A DNA stretch of 64,000 bases from Phoebastria nigripes (taxonomy: Eukaryota > Chordata > Aves > Procellariiformes > Diomedeidae), in the NCBI GenBank assembly GCA_035582835.1, contig JAYKAV010003080.1, forward strand, positions 357,753-421,752, read 5' to 3'. The notes beneath the pieces were generated by a model. The model saw only the letters and a program-made list of their open reading frames with translations. It had not been told where the DNA came from and did not search any database. Within the stretch, counting starts at the first letter, position 1, and every line of letters starts with the position of its first letter. Made by a program: the position numbers and the translations under genes. Positions 49,101-59,766 of this stretch are shown piece by piece.

Positions 49101-50728
49101 AAGTGCTGCAAGAGCAAAGCTTTGAAGGACCCTGAAAAGTTATGGTGTGGGTAATACTGTGTGATCCATGGGAACCATGAGAGGACACTTGGCATTTAAC
49201 ATAAACCATAACTCCCCTGTCAGCATTCCTAGAATTTCAGAAAATTACTGCCAGATCTCAGTAACCTGTTATTTATTGTCGGCTTTAGAACCATTGTGTT
49301 GACAAAAGCTAGTGAAAACTTTCAGAGGTGGAAAAAAATCCAGACATGGCACTGTCGTAGCTCTCAGATGAACTCTAGATGTGCTCCAAGTGAATAAGTG
49401 CTTGAATATTGTATTTACCAAAACCTCAGATTTTGGACATGATTAAAATATTAACGAATTTGTGTTAAATTCATAGTTTTGGTCTTAAAATTCCAAAAAG
49501 TGCTCGTGTTTTTTATTTTAATTTTGCAATGCTTCTAATTGCNGTAAATATTATTTTTTAAGAAGAAAATAAACCCTTTACTTTGGGTTGAAGCCACACG
49601 TTTTGTTTGGTTAAGAAAAATGTCGTATTTGTATTTTATCAAGCTATAAAAACAATGAATATATAGGTCTTGTTTATATATTATTTTCTACCACTTTCAG
49701 CCCCGACAGCAAACTGAAAAATAAATGGTTTGCTCAGCTGTAGTTCCAAACAGGGCTGAGTGCAGCTACGCCATGGGTAGCAGCGGGGNGCTGCACAGCT
49801 CTATGTTCAGTCCCCACTGCATGCCTGGGACTACCTGTCACACTGAGCAGTGCTGAAGGGAAAGGAAGGACAGGCAACAAGACCGCAACCCCTGGAGAAC
49901 CCTTGTAAATCCAGTTCTGGGCCAAAATAACAATTTGCAGTCAGACATTGCTGTGAAATCACAACAGTGTGAACCAGGTAATACCTTGTCAAAACCAAGC
50001 AAGCATGGGGCTTGTTACATACACAGGTGTGGGGAGGANGGCAGAGCTGCTGCAACACCATGTTTTGTTTAGCTGACGTTCCCATTACTCTCATTTCACG
50101 GCCATACCTAAGGTTTTGTTGGAGTGTGTGTCAAATACTAGGAGAGGGTAGGAGGGGTAGATGACACGCTATTAAGCTCAGTGAGGATTTTCCATGTTTT
50201 ACCACAGAAAGTATAGCTAAACTGGGATAAATTTCAGAGTCCTTATTCAAGTATGGCTCTCACTGATGCTAATGGAAGTTCTGCTGAAATCCACAGGCAA
50301 GCCCATGTGCTGTTTGGGTACCTACAGCATCTCCTAGCAGTAGCTGAGGATACAATATAACACATCAAAAAGGCCTCAGCATTTGCTCTAAACATGCTTT
50401 GTCTGAATTTCTTCTAGGCTGTCCATTAATATATTTTGTCTGCACTGAGAAAACCTATCAGCTACAATACAGAACATCCTAACTGATTCTCAGCTCTTTC
50501 CTGATTCATCATCAGAAATTCTAGCAAATAAATCTAAGTGTGCAGTTTTTGTCAGGGCAATAATTTTCAACACAAGACTTTAGAGCTGGAAAATATTTTC
50601 CCCTTATTTATTTTTATGGAGTATCTGTTTCCAATGTGATTGGATTTTTTCTTTTCTTCTTCCTCTAGGCTGTCGTGGTTTCCCTGCTGACCGATTACTC
50701 ACCACAGCTACAGAAGCCTACATTTTGA
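19869..50728 (+). CDS. OTC: OTC, ornithine transcarbamylase, complete gene
   Basis: Mitochondrial matrix enzyme that makes citrulline from ornithine and carbamoyl phosphate; it works as a homotrimer in the urea cycle and in arginine metabolism. Ten exons (77, 139, 82, 88, 154, 123, 54, 150, 138, 60 bp) give a 354-residue protein, the same length and exon pattern as human OTC, with every border GT-AG. Residues 1-32 form a basic, amphipathic mitochondrial leader that keeps Arg23. Seen motifs: STRTR at 90-94 (carbamoyl phosphate), Arg141, HPLQ at 168-171 (substrate), Asp263 and SMG at 267-269 (ornithine loop), HCLP at 302-305 with catalytic Cys303. No stop, frameshift or missing key residue was found, so the enzyme looks active. 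Birds are uricotelic and lack a full hepatic urea cycle, so its role is probably limited or outside the liver (inference). Confidence 0.98.
19946..24132 (+). other. OTC: OTC intron 1
   Basis: This 4.2-kb intron has canonical ends. It holds an old CR1 relic at 21319-21600. I see nothing else that can be supported. Confidence 0.85.
21319..21600 (-). mobile_element. Old CR1 LINE 3' fragment
   Basis: The stretch carries the reverse complement of a CR1 tail: ACAGAATCAT at the left, then segments resembling CR1 such as CTTGAAAATCTCCAAGGAT and CTCTCTGGGTAACC. It is clearly more diverged than the CR1 at 26865-28310, so it is older. Confidence 0.6.
24133..24271 (+). CDS. OTC: OTC exon 2
   Basis: This 139-bp exon has acceptor TTGACACAG and donor GTAAAA. 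It encodes residues 26-72, from the leader-mature junction (around residue 32) into [15 protein letters not shown] and the first helices of the carbamoyl-phosphate domain. Confidence 0.97.
24272..24857 (+). other. OTC: OTC intron 2
   Basis: This 586-bp intron has no recognised repeat or hidden exon. Confidence 0.85.
24858..24939 (+). CDS. OTC: OTC exon 3
   Basis: This 82-bp exon has acceptor TGTTCTAG and donor GTAGGT. It encodes residues 73-99 plus a split codon, with [24 protein letters not shown] is the carbamoyl-phosphate binding signature of the transcarbamylase family. Confidence 0.98.
26865..28310 (-). mobile_element. CR1 LINE, 5'-truncated, with broken reverse transcriptase
   Basis: On the minus strand this is the 3' 1.4 kb of a CR1 non-LTR retrotransposon. 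Reading from 28310 down, fragments of ORF2 reverse transcriptase appear in several frames: a segment with [19 protein letters not shown], then [14 protein letters not shown], then the catalytic FADDTKL at about 27716-27735, then [10 protein letters not shown] and [13 protein letters not shown]. Frameshifts and stops separate them, so it is inactive. The element ends at 26865 with the CR1-type 3' tail (CCATTCTGTGATTCTG on the minus strand). It lies inside OTC intron 3, antisense to OTC. The 5' end is truncated, as is usual for CR1. Confidence 0.93.
31288..31334 (+). repeat. Long pyrimidine tract
   Basis: T runs broken by single CC or CTC, about 47 bases, ending TTTTTTTTTAACAG. It resembles a splice acceptor, but no OTC exon is missing here. 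Confidence 0.7.
32734..32821 (+). CDS. OTC: OTC exon 4
   Basis: This 88-bp exon has acceptor CACTATAG and donor GTTGGT. It encodes residues 100-129, with [19 protein letters not shown] and ESLTDTAR, all highly conserved in vertebrate OTC. Confidence 0.98.
35040..35620. other. GC-rich block in OTC intron 4
   Basis: G-rich on the plus strand, it opens long overlapping frames on both strands, the longest about 200 codons at 35070-35681. The translated products are low-complexity (Gly, Pro, Gln, Ala) with no recognised domain, so I regard it as non-coding. It differs in composition from the surrounding AT-rich intron. Confidence 0.4.
38882..38907. repeat. Perfect 10-bp inverted repeat (hairpin)
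   Basis: TAATAAGTAA and TTACTTATTA flank a six-base loop AACTGC, about 160 bp upstream of OTC exon 5. The stem is AT-rich; function unknown. Confidence 0.6.
39070..39223 (+). CDS. OTC: OTC exon 5
   Basis: This 154-bp exon has acceptor ATCCTCTAG and donor GTAACA. It encodes residues 129-180, containing Arg141 in ARVYK, the loop [15 protein letters not shown] with the HPxQ substrate motif, and the interdomain helix ILADYLTLQ. Confidence 0.98.
39224..46310 (+). other. OTC: OTC intron 5
   Basis: This 7.1-kb intron includes the CAT microsatellite at 43053-43103 and a pyrimidine-biased stretch at about 41780-42120. Open frames at 40562-40954 (minus) and 42150-42800 (plus, interrupted by N) have no recognisable domains. 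Confidence 0.82.
43053..43103 (+). repeat. CAT trinucleotide microsatellite
   Basis: Seventeen perfect CAT units lie in OTC intron 5, a likely length-polymorphic marker. Confidence 0.95.
46311..46433 (+). CDS. OTC: OTC exon 6
   Basis: This 123-bp exon has acceptor TTTGGCAG and donor GTAAGA. It encodes residues 181-221, with [18 protein letters not shown], part of the ornithine domain. The Asn199 region that contacts ornithine is kept. It is more GC-rich than the other exons. Confidence 0.98.
46434..47127 (+). other. OTC: OTC intron 6
   Basis: This 694-bp intron has canonical borders and no recognised feature. Confidence 0.85.
47128..47181 (+). CDS. OTC: OTC exon 7 (54 bp)
   Basis: This 54-bp exon has acceptor TTTTGGCAG and donor GTAGGA. 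It encodes residues 222-239, [18 protein letters not shown], matching the human exon in length and phase but among the more variable parts of the protein. Confidence 0.96.
47293..47442 (+). CDS. OTC: OTC exon 8
   Basis: This 150-bp exon lies only 111 bp after exon 7, with acceptor TCACATTAG and donor GTAAAA. It encodes residues 240-289, with [20 protein letters not shown] and [11 protein letters not shown]. Asp263 and the SMG loop bind ornithine. Confidence 0.98.
47443..48498 (+). other. OTC: OTC intron 8
   Basis: This 1,056-bp AT-rich intron has no recognised feature. Confidence 0.85.
48499..48636 (+). CDS. OTC: OTC exon 9
   Basis: This 138-bp exon has acceptor TGATCTACAG and donor GTAAAA. 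It encodes residues 290-335, with [20 protein letters not shown]; Cys303 of HCLP is the catalytic-site cysteine. Confidence 0.98.
48637..50668 (+). other. OTC: OTC intron 9
   Basis: This 2.0-kb intron has no exon-like segment or recognised repeat. It ends in a strong pyrimidine tract before exon 10. Confidence 0.85.
50669..50728 (+). CDS. OTC: OTC exon 10 with stop codon
   Basis: This last coding exon has acceptor TTCCTCTAG. It encodes residues 336-354, [19 protein letters not shown], then TGA at 50726-50728. The C-terminal helix matches human OTC except for small changes (PTF for PKF). Confidence 0.97.
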   Translation, partial: AVVVSLLTDYSPQLQKPTF

Positions 50729-50916
50729 TGCTTGGATTCCTGCCAAGAGAAAAATATTCCTCATCGGCAGAATATTCTGGTCCGCAAATACGTAGATCTT
50801 CTTCAGAAAGGATCAAGGCAATGAATGATTCTTTAATAAAACTGTGTAGTTAGCTGTGTAATATTGCATTACATTCNTGAAAATGTTCAAGACAATAAAC
50901 ACCATTGCAAAAGCTG
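50729..50916 (+). terminator. OTC: OTC 3' UTR with two polyadenylation signals
   Basis: AATAAA occurs at 50835-50840 and again at 50894-50899, so the 3' UTR is probably 130-190 bases long. No other strong signal lies nearby. The exact cleavage site cannot be seen. Confidence 0.7.
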
Positions 50917-53900
50917 CTTTTCATCTCGATGCTCCAAGTTGGCTATCCTTTCTGGTGATCAGCATCACNGAAAATGTTCCAGGGTTGTACTTGAATTATT
51001 GGCTCTACCTATGATAGGCATAGCATAGTCTACGCATAGCTCTATTGGAACTTGTATAGCATAATATGACAGACATAACCTTCTCCCTAAACCTGTCCAT
51101 TTAATTGCTGATTTCAGGGAGCGTGTGCAGAGAAGCAGTGCTTTACTGTTTGCCTTGGTTGCCTGCACTTCCTGGGCACCCTGGCTCCTGTTTCTGTTCT
51201 CCAGCCAACCTCCAAATCCTGCTCCTGTTAGACACCAAAAATATAGAGACCTTGAGAGCATTATCTTTCTCCATGACATTCCTGTGGGCTGGCACAGGAG
51301 GATATTGCTGCAGAATTGGAATAGAGCAGCTTCCGCAGAGTTGGATGCGGCAGAGAGAGATGGCTGGAAGGAACCGGTTCATTCTTTGTCCGTCTCCCCT
51401 AGACCTTCACTCCCTAAACAGAATTTTGGCTAAAGAAGCAAGTTTTCTTTCTTTTTTTTCTAAGCAAACATGAGGGGCACCATATGATGTAATTGTATAC
51501 AGCTCCTTTGTGGAAAGAATTTGCTGCATTTTGTCCGGTGCTGTAGCATGATGTGTGTTTCAGCTGATCCCTCTCAGTAGTAAACAGATTCATGACATTT
51601 GTAGTTTTTATGATGACTGGATGTGTGTGTTCAACATTTCAGGTAAAGCTTCGNGTACTGTTAAAAAACACCTTCTTTGTTGTTTCTAATTAGTTTCAAG
51701 AATATGTTGATTTTTTTCCTGCTGTAATACTGGAACAAGGTCTGTGATTTTTTAAAAATTCTGCAAATGGGTTTCCATTTTCTGACCAGCTGCAAAACAT
51801 TATTTAATTCCTTTCAAAATTGGAGTTCACTGCTGGGCCACACAGATCACGGAAATGAAAATAAAAANACATTTGTTTATCTAGCCACTTAAGATTGATT
51901 CATTGTTTTTGCAGGCATTTGTGTGTCTCTTGTTAAAATTAACATTTTCCATTACAACATTACAAGGGTTTCAATAATTCAGTGATCATTTACACTTCAG
52001 CAGAGATCTAGCTGCGTCAGTGATGGAGGAATAGGGTATGTGCTAGAAATCAATGTTTTACTTCCCAATTTTGTATGTGGAGGAAAATGCATGCAACACA
52101 GTATATTTCTGGTTGGTTGAGGTCCTGCTTTGTGAATTAGGCTCCAGTTCAGCAAGATACTTAAAAGTATGGTTGGTCCTCTTGGAGCTAGTGAGCTGTT
52201 CCGGTGCTTAGAATTGTAGATATCCTTACTAACCTGTTTTTAGTGCTATCCGAGAGTAAGACAACTCATTTTGCTAGTCCTTTCATAAAAAATGCATTAA
52301 TATCAGTTGTATTGTGTTGATTAATATGCTATCAGTGAAGTCAGGCAGATTCATAATAATGAAGCTGTTTTGTTAAATGTTTCACGGTGAACAGATTAAC
52401 AATTATCTGCTACTCTTTTGCTTCTCTGTACTCTGATTAGAGCTAATGTGCATCTAGGTTATGCAGACTCTTTTTACACTTAGGAATCTGAGCAGGATGC
52501 CAGACATCTGAATCCTCTTGACATTTTTAAAACACATGCATGGATCTGCTGCGTAGCACGTGAGCGATGGAGTCCAGCATTTCCAGGGGGGTAATTTCAT
52601 ATGGTTCTATTCCCCTGTGAACATATACGGCAAAGGATCATAGTCCTTGCTCTGTCTTGCACAAACTGCTCACACCATCAGCTATTCCGATGCTTTTTAG
52701 AAGTACTGGGTGGACTTAATGCACATGTGCTGAGTGACTGACCGATGTGTGGAAACGAACGTACAGCANGTTTCTGCACGTGCGATATCCAGTCTGTGTG
52801 GTGTGTGCTGGGAGCCAGACACGTCCCNGTGGGACACATTTACTGAACGCATGCAGGCTGTCTGCACAGTGCATGCAGAGCAGCTCTGACACTTCCTAGA
52901 GGCGTTGGGTTGGTACCAAATAGGCATGTACATTTCTGCCCCAGGGACCCAGAAATATGGTGCCCTGAAGGGTTCCTGTTCTGCCTGAAGGGACTTTCAC
53001 TGCCTCCCCATGCAGCAGAACAGCACTGTGAGGCTTAATCCACTTGCGCAGGTTAAGCATCCTGGGATTGCTGGGTGGTAGCTGTGGTAGCGTGCAAGAT
53101 AGTATTATTATGCCATCCACACTCCTCATGAATTCATTACTTGAATTTACAAGTGATGACTGCAAATGCGGTGAGTAAAGGAAACAGCAATAATGTAGAA
53201 AGATTTTCTAGGGGAAAAAAATACTTATCAGCATTCAAAGGGCTTAAAACAAATGCATAACAGGTAGCAGTCACTAACAGCTTACGGTGTTTTTCATTAC
53301 ATTTATTATGCTTTAATCAGTAGAAGTGCTGTTTTCATTNCTGAGTGCACTTGAAGGATAGGGTATTATTTTCCCCGTCTTTTTACAGACAGGCTCGGGC
53401 CTGGGTCCTGATAGCCTAGACCCTCCTTCTCCAAAAGCCCTGCTCTTCTGTTTGACCTAGAGAACGGACCTGGGCCAGTTCGGGTCGATCAAGTCTTACC
53501 CACATCTGACTCACTCACTNAATAACGCCCTGCTCTGATACCTCACCTTCATGCATTTGCAGTGCTGTGTTCTGGTCCCTCTCCGGGACCATGTACCGGT
53601 GGGGGCAGCTGCCAGCCTAATCCGTCACCTGCTCAGAGCCGAAAAGGGAGGACTGACCCCCCTGCCCTGTTCCTCCTCACTGTGGGGCTGGTTGTGTGCT
53701 ACCATATGTACAGCCACATCCAGACCTCACACACAGACAGGCACTGCGGTAGTGCTGTGTCCCAAGGGGATATATGCGTGCTAACTTCGGTGCCCAAAGC
53801 CCAGCCACAGCTCCAAAGCTAGTACTAGATCTGGCTTTGATGTGACCAGGGTAAATCTGATCCCAGCTGAGGCCCCGGGGGAGGATCANGGGGCCAGAGG

Positions 53901-56900
53901 TTACTCCTCTAACGTCATTTTAGACAGCTGAGGGTCTCGGAGACATCTGCACGGGCCTGGCAGATGTGACACGGGACTGATGGGGCACTTAGAGCAGAAA
54001 CTGGTGGCCAGCAAGGACGTCCTACGGCATCTCAAATGGCTCTAGGTCTTGTGCTTTGGCACCCTACCCACTCCCTCAGTATCTTCAGGGCCCTTTGGAG
54101 GATTACTACACCTAGAGTTAGAAATGCAGTATTGCTTATCAGCGGTTTACGCGCTCTGTAAGCACTTGTTCTGCAGCTTGTTACCAGCAGTGGTGGGATT
54201 CTTTGGTTACCCTTACACGATTGTCTGAAAGTGATCTAACATTAATTAGAGATTCAGTGGAGAAAGAGGGGCAAAACGCTGTTCTATAATTTTCTCAAGG
54301 AGTAAGAACAACATTTTTTCCCTGTGTACTTCGTTATGTACAAAGCTAAGAGACAGCACAGTAACTACTGCAGAAAGAATTTACAAATAATNAATATCTC
54401 TGAGAATATGAGGAACAGTAACTTAGAAAGGACTGAATGGGGATCCTGGACAATCAGGAGGGAACAAAGAAAAGTAAGAATTCTCAAACAGAATTAACTA
54501 TTTTACTTGCACCACCTTACATCAGAAATGACACTGGAAAAAGTCTACAGCAGATTCACTCATTGTCTGGTAGCAGAAGCAGTCTCCTGTGAGAAGCTGG
54601 GTTGCTAAAAGGGAAATATAGGAATAATTAGATGAACTAAATAGCAAGGAGGCACCCAGGTTTAGTTGCATGAAGTCCTCCAGAACTCTTGAATTAACAT
54701 TTACCCTTCATAAGACAGGCCAGTAAGTTAGCCATAATTATTTCACTGCCTTTCAAATTCTGCGAGAGAGGGAGGAGGAGCTGCATGAAGGCTTCAGCAC
54801 TGCACCGAGCTGGTCGTTCGGTTTGGGGAGAACTTTCACAACTGAGTTGAAACATATTGAGCTTAGTTTTGTTTTCCAGGAATGTGTAATACTGGTGGAA
54901 AGTCTGAAAAACAGACTGCACACAAAGGGAAAGGNTTCTTCTTTCTTCTGGGTCTCCCATTACTCAGTTAATCACTTGGTTAATGTATTGAGCAAATAAA
55001 CAGTGCTTTTTTGATTATTTTGCCACGGCTATTTAACCAGCTGCTTTTCAAATGCAGAGCCCAGAATTTCTGGGTCTTGCCCAAGGTTATGTGTGCAGAG
55101 ACACTTCATAAGCCACAATAAACATTTTATTCAGCCCAGCATTTGCTGTCATGACTAATGGGATACAGCTATTTGCAAGGCTATTTAATTCTTACACAAT
55201 CTTGTTACCAACTCTTTGCAGAAATCCCAAACCTTTGTGGCCTCTCTAAATGCTGATGCGTATGAGTGTAGAGGATTTTCCTCTAGGGGCAGGCAATCTG
55301 AGGTGACTCCATTCAGAGAGCAGATCTTTCACAACCACAGTCAAAGCATTGCCTGACCCTGCCAAATCCCTTGGAAAGCTCCTCGTGGTCTGTGTTATGT
55401 GTTAGAGGACTATTGAATTCTGCTGCTCTCTAATGGGCCTGTTTTAAGACGATTGGCACCCGTGCAAAGTAGGCTCCAACACAAGCATAATATATCTAGA
55501 AAGAGGGACGAGCATCAGAATTGCAAACTCTGCTGATCAAAGTTACTTAGTTTAGCCAAGACTTAAGTCCAACTGTGAGGAACGGCAGNGATAGCTGGAG
55601 AAGAGTACTGAAGAGCGGGCAGGGCAGATGCAGGCCATGCTTAGTGATTTAAGCACAAAATAATGTTCATTGGAGGGAGAAAACTAAACTACTCACACAG
55701 GTTATGGGACTTCACAGGTCCCTCTCCAGCTCATAGCCAGCAAGTTCAACGGTGTCTCACCTGACTGACTTCTGTCCTCTCCAGCATCCTCAACTGAAAC
55801 GCTCACCCGCTGTCTGAATGTGAGGTGGAGGTTCTCCATGGGACACGCCATGGTCCCACTCCTGGACAATTTGGACTAGTGGACACGGAGGAGCACGCCG
55901 TGGCTCCTTGCTGCTCACATGCCCCGATTCCTCACCGGTGGGAAGCAGGGTGTATGGGGCAGGGTGTGCAGTCGGTTTGCTGTCCCAGCCCTGGGAGGTG
56001 GAAAGCCCCCATGCTCCCAGGTACAGCATGCGGGATCCACAACCCTTCTGCATGCCCCAGCATGGGGCACCCGTTTCTGAAGGTAACGCCCAGGCTGATC
56101 ACAGTAACGCCAACTCAGTGATGTTAAAACACCTGTTTTGGGATGGCCCACGCAGCATAGAAAGCCGTCTGGCAGAAACTGGGTTCTGTTCGTGGCATGA
56201 AACAGAGGCCATAGCCTTTCCCATCTTGCTTCCTATGCTGTGCCCCAGCTGGATTTGGCCAGGGTGTTTACCGTGCTAAAGGGTTATGTTTGACAAACTG
56301 CCAGCCACTGCTCCCTGGGTTCTCCAACAGAGCTAGCGCTCAGGGCTAGCTGTTGCTCTTACTTGCATAATGACGAAAGAAAACCTATGAGAACCTGAAA
56401 CAAGAGACACTCTAGTGCGTGTGCAGAAAAATTACGCTACTGAGTCCAAGTACAGGCAGCTGCATAAAAGCCTTTGCTTAGGTGTCCCCACAGGACCCAG
56501 GTTAGAAATGCAGGTGCNAGAGTGCTCTCCTCACATGCCAGCCCCTGCCAGAGCAGCCTGCCATGCTCCCTGGTGGCATAAGGATGGGTTCTGCACCCCT
56601 CTGATCGCCTGGGAGGCTCTCCTGCATGCCTGGGGCACGCTCTCCCCACGGGCGGGCTTCAGCCACAGCAAAGCCCTTGCTGCTTTCTGCAAACTGCTCT
56701 GCTCAAGAGCAGCTCGCGCTGTCCCACCGACGGGCTGATCCGCACNCTGCACCCTGCCTGCTGCGCTGCCGGGGGGGGCGGCTGCCCTGGGACCCCCTGC
56801 CTGGCGCTGTGGGGCTGAGCCCCCACCCCACTGCAGCCTCAGCAGGGGGAGGTTTGCACCCATCCTGCAAACCTGCCAGCGCGGGGCACTCCGAGGATGG

Positions 56901-57361
56901 CACCCCACAGATGGTGCGTTACACTTTCCCCGGGCAGACTAGAATATTTCGTAATTGATATCATTTGAAGGATATTTGCTTACTTTGGGAATTTAACTAA
57001 TTGAAAAGAAATGTCTCTCAGCGCCACAAAATCCCTGCATGAGTCACCAGCAGGCTTTCAAGCCCCACTCCGCAGCTCAGATTTCTGACATAAATCCCAG
57101 AGCAGTTTTGGGGGATTTCTGAGGACCGGACACTAGAGGGTGAATGACTCATGCACCTCTCTAGGGGGTTTCCCCTTTGTCGGGGCAGCCCTGTGGGCTC
57201 CTCCACNGCACAGCCGCCTCCAAAGGGAGCAGGGGCAGGGACCAGGGGTTGGTTTNGAAGCACTTTAAACTCAGAACGCCTTCAAGCAATGAAATGTCTT
57301 AATCCCAATCCAGCAATTACAGAACACACCTCATGTGGTGATCTATACATATGGCTTATAG
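50917..57361. other. Intergenic DNA downstream of OTC
   Basis: No gene is supported. Composition is mixed, with a GC-rich stretch at about 55800-56950 that opens overlapping frames on both strands but shows no domain. In other amniotes TSPAN7 follows OTC; none of its exons was recognised, so it probably lies further right. Confidence 0.65.
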
Positions 57362-57366
57362 GCATA
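57362..57366. repeat. Target-site duplication, left copy of LTR B
   Basis: GCATA directly precedes the LTR and recurs at 58493-58497. Confidence 0.85.
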
Positions 57367-58492
57367 TGTATTGGGTTTGCATGGCAAGGTTTTGGTAACA
57401 AGGGGCTACAGGGGTGGCTTCTGTGAGAAGCTGCTAGAANCTTCCCTCATGTCTGACAGAGCCAATGCCAGCTGGCTCCAAGACGGACCCACCACTGGCC
57501 GAGGCCNAGCCCCTCAGTGACGGTGGTAGCACNTCTGTGATAACATATTTAAGAAGGGGAAAAAAACTGCACAANGGAAACCTCAGCAGGAGAGAGGANC
57601 GAGAATATGAGAGAGAAACAGCCCTGNAGACACCAAGGTTGGTGAAGAAGGAGGGGGAGGAGGTGCTCCAGGTGCCGGAGCAAAGATTCCCCTGCAGCCC
57701 GTGGAGAAGACCATGGTGAGGCAGGCTGTCCGCCTGTAGCCCATGGAGGTCCATGGTGGGGCAGATATCCACCTGCAGCCCGAGGAGGACTCCATGCTGG
57801 ATCAGGGGGATGCCCAAAGGAGGCTGTGACCCTGTGGAGAGCCCGCACTGGAGCAGGCTCCTGGCAGGACCTGTGACCCTGTGGAGAGAGGAGCCCACGC
57901 TGGAGCAGGTTTGCTGGCAGGACNTGTNACCCCGTGGGGGACCCANGGTGGAGCNGTCTGTTCCTGAAGGACTGCNCCCCNTGGAAAGGACCCACNCTGG
58001 AGCAGTTCNTGAAGAACTGCAGCCCGTGGGAAGGACCCACNCTGGAGAAGTTCATGAAGGACTGTCTCCNGTGGGAGGGACCCCACGCTGGAGCAGGGGA
58101 AGAGTGTGAGGANGANGGAGCGGCAGNGACAACGTGTGATGAACTGTCCACAACCCCCATTCCCCGTCCCTCTGTGCCGCGTGGGGGGAGGGGGTAGAGA
58201 AAATCGGGAGTGAAGTTGAGCCCGGGAAGAAGGGAGGGGTNGGGGGAAGGTCTGTTAAGATCTGGTTTTATTTCTTATTACCCTACTCTGATTTGATTGG
58301 TAATAAATTAAACTAATTTCCCCAAGTTGAGTCTTTTTAGCCCATGACAGTAATTGGTGAGTGATCTCCCTGTCCTTATCTTTACCCACAAGCCTTTCGT
58401 TATATTTTTCTCTCCCTTGTCCAGCTGAGGAGGGGGAGCGATAGAGCGGCTTTGGTGGGCACCTGGCGTCCAGCCAAGGTCAACCCACCACA
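57367..58492 (+). mobile_element. Solo LTR of a bird endogenous retrovirus, copy B
   Basis: This 1,126-bp element is the same family and orientation as copy A in RPGR intron 1: identical start TGTATTGGGTTTGCATGG and end CAACCCACCACA, TATA-like ATATTTAAG near 57545-57553, AATAAA at 58302-58307, and a perfect 5-bp target duplication GCATA. It carries about 20 N bases within 1.1 kb, far denser than the rest of the window. This suggests ambiguity between near-identical copies during assembly, or true heterozygosity. It has no retroviral genes. The open frames at 57434-58197 on both strands arise from the internal tandem array and are not genes. Confidence 0.88.
57787..58100 (+). repeat. Diverged ~45-bp tandem repeat inside LTR B
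   Basis: Same unit as in copy A (CTGGAGCAG core, ending CCCGTGG or a variant) but with an extra unit near 57880-57934. The array is therefore length-variable within the LTR family. Confidence 0.72.
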
Positions 58493-58497
58493 GCATA
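58493..58497. repeat. Target-site duplication, right copy of LTR B
   Basis: GCATA follows the terminal CA of the LTR and matches 57362-57366. Confidence 0.85.
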
Positions 58498-59761
58498 TAA
58501 TCCTATAATGCAGAGCTACTGATAGTATGATCTACAAAGGAAGAAGAGAGAGCTTTCAGATCCCCCTCTCTTACTCCTCTGTGCTGTGACACAGCTGGGT
58601 CTTTCTTAAGTCCATTTGTAACCCTGAATTTCCTGTGTTTTGCATGATTACAATGGCCCATGTTTTACTTTAAATTGCTTACACATTCATGCAATAGGAG
58701 GAATTTTAAAAAGTGTAGCCAAGTAATTTGATTTTGAGAAGCGCTGTGGAGGAGACAAGGGTAGACGCTTATAATTTGTCTCCTACCAGCTTTATGAGTG
58801 TCTCTCTCTCAGGAAAGGTAACAATTCCATCCAGAAATAATTCCATTAGACATGAAATATCAGAGCTGTGAATCACTGGGCATTTCAGAGCATCACTTCA
58901 CAGCAGGAGAGCATCTGAAAACTGCACTAGAGACAGGAGTTTAATTCTTATTGTAGCACTAGGGAGGAAAATGCAATCAAAAAAAGCTATAGAAAGTACA
59001 GCAGAACTATCCATTTTACTAGTTGCCTTCCNGGGAAAAGGAAACCAGGAGATTATAGTTATTCTTCCAGCAATACTGTTGATTCGGTCAGGGTAGTAAC
59101 TAGGATTCACAAGACTGCAATTAAGGGCTCAGGAAAACATGTTAAATAAATTCCTCTGAAAGACTGTATTGTAGTGACCACGCACACATTGCTTTTAGGT
59201 ATCCGTATAGTAGGATAATAACTGNTTCTGCCAAGGAAAAACTCTTCTGATGTTCTGAGAGGGCAGCGAGACCAATCAGTATCAGAGGTTTATAAAGGCA
59301 GAATGGATTCTGAATTGGGGGGGCAGTCAGGTATCGCCAGTTTGAAGTTTTTAGCTCTGACTACATCAGAAAGTCACCCATTCCTTGTTCCCGTCTCTGC
59401 AGCAGGACATAACACCACCACTATTTCAATGTAGATGACTATGGGAGCTTCCCTCCCCCAAAGCTGGACCTGTGAGATCGTCACTAGTTAGCCAGGGCAC
59501 TTGCTTCACCTGCTCCGTTTTGCAATGGGATAAAGCTGTTTCCCAGTGCTGAGCCTGCTGCTAATGCTCAGGACCACGACGGGTTTTCTTACTCTTCCCC
59601 ATCGCTGAGGTGGACAGAAGAAGGAGAACAAGCATGTTTGTTCTGAACACCGTACATTGCAAGTGACAATAATCGGGGCCCTGCTGAGTTGCCAGGCTGA
59701 TTTATAGACATGGGACCTGACTTTCAGGAGAAATAAGTTCACAGAAATTGCATGGACCTTA
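58498..59761. other. Intergenic stretch between LTR B and LTR C
   Basis: No gene or repeat recognised. Confidence 0.7.
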
Positions 59762-59766
59762 AGCAC
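59762..59766. repeat. Target-site duplication, left copy of LTR C
   Basis: AGCAC precedes the LTR and recurs at 60316-60320. The A before each copy also matches, so a 6-bp duplication cannot be excluded if the LTR ended one base earlier. Confidence 0.75.

Noticed and set aside
55790..56958. GC-rich open frames in the intergenic region after OTC, considered as a TSPAN7 first exon
   Set aside because: The conserved N-terminal tetraspanin segment was not found on either strand, nor any transmembrane helix pattern of that family.
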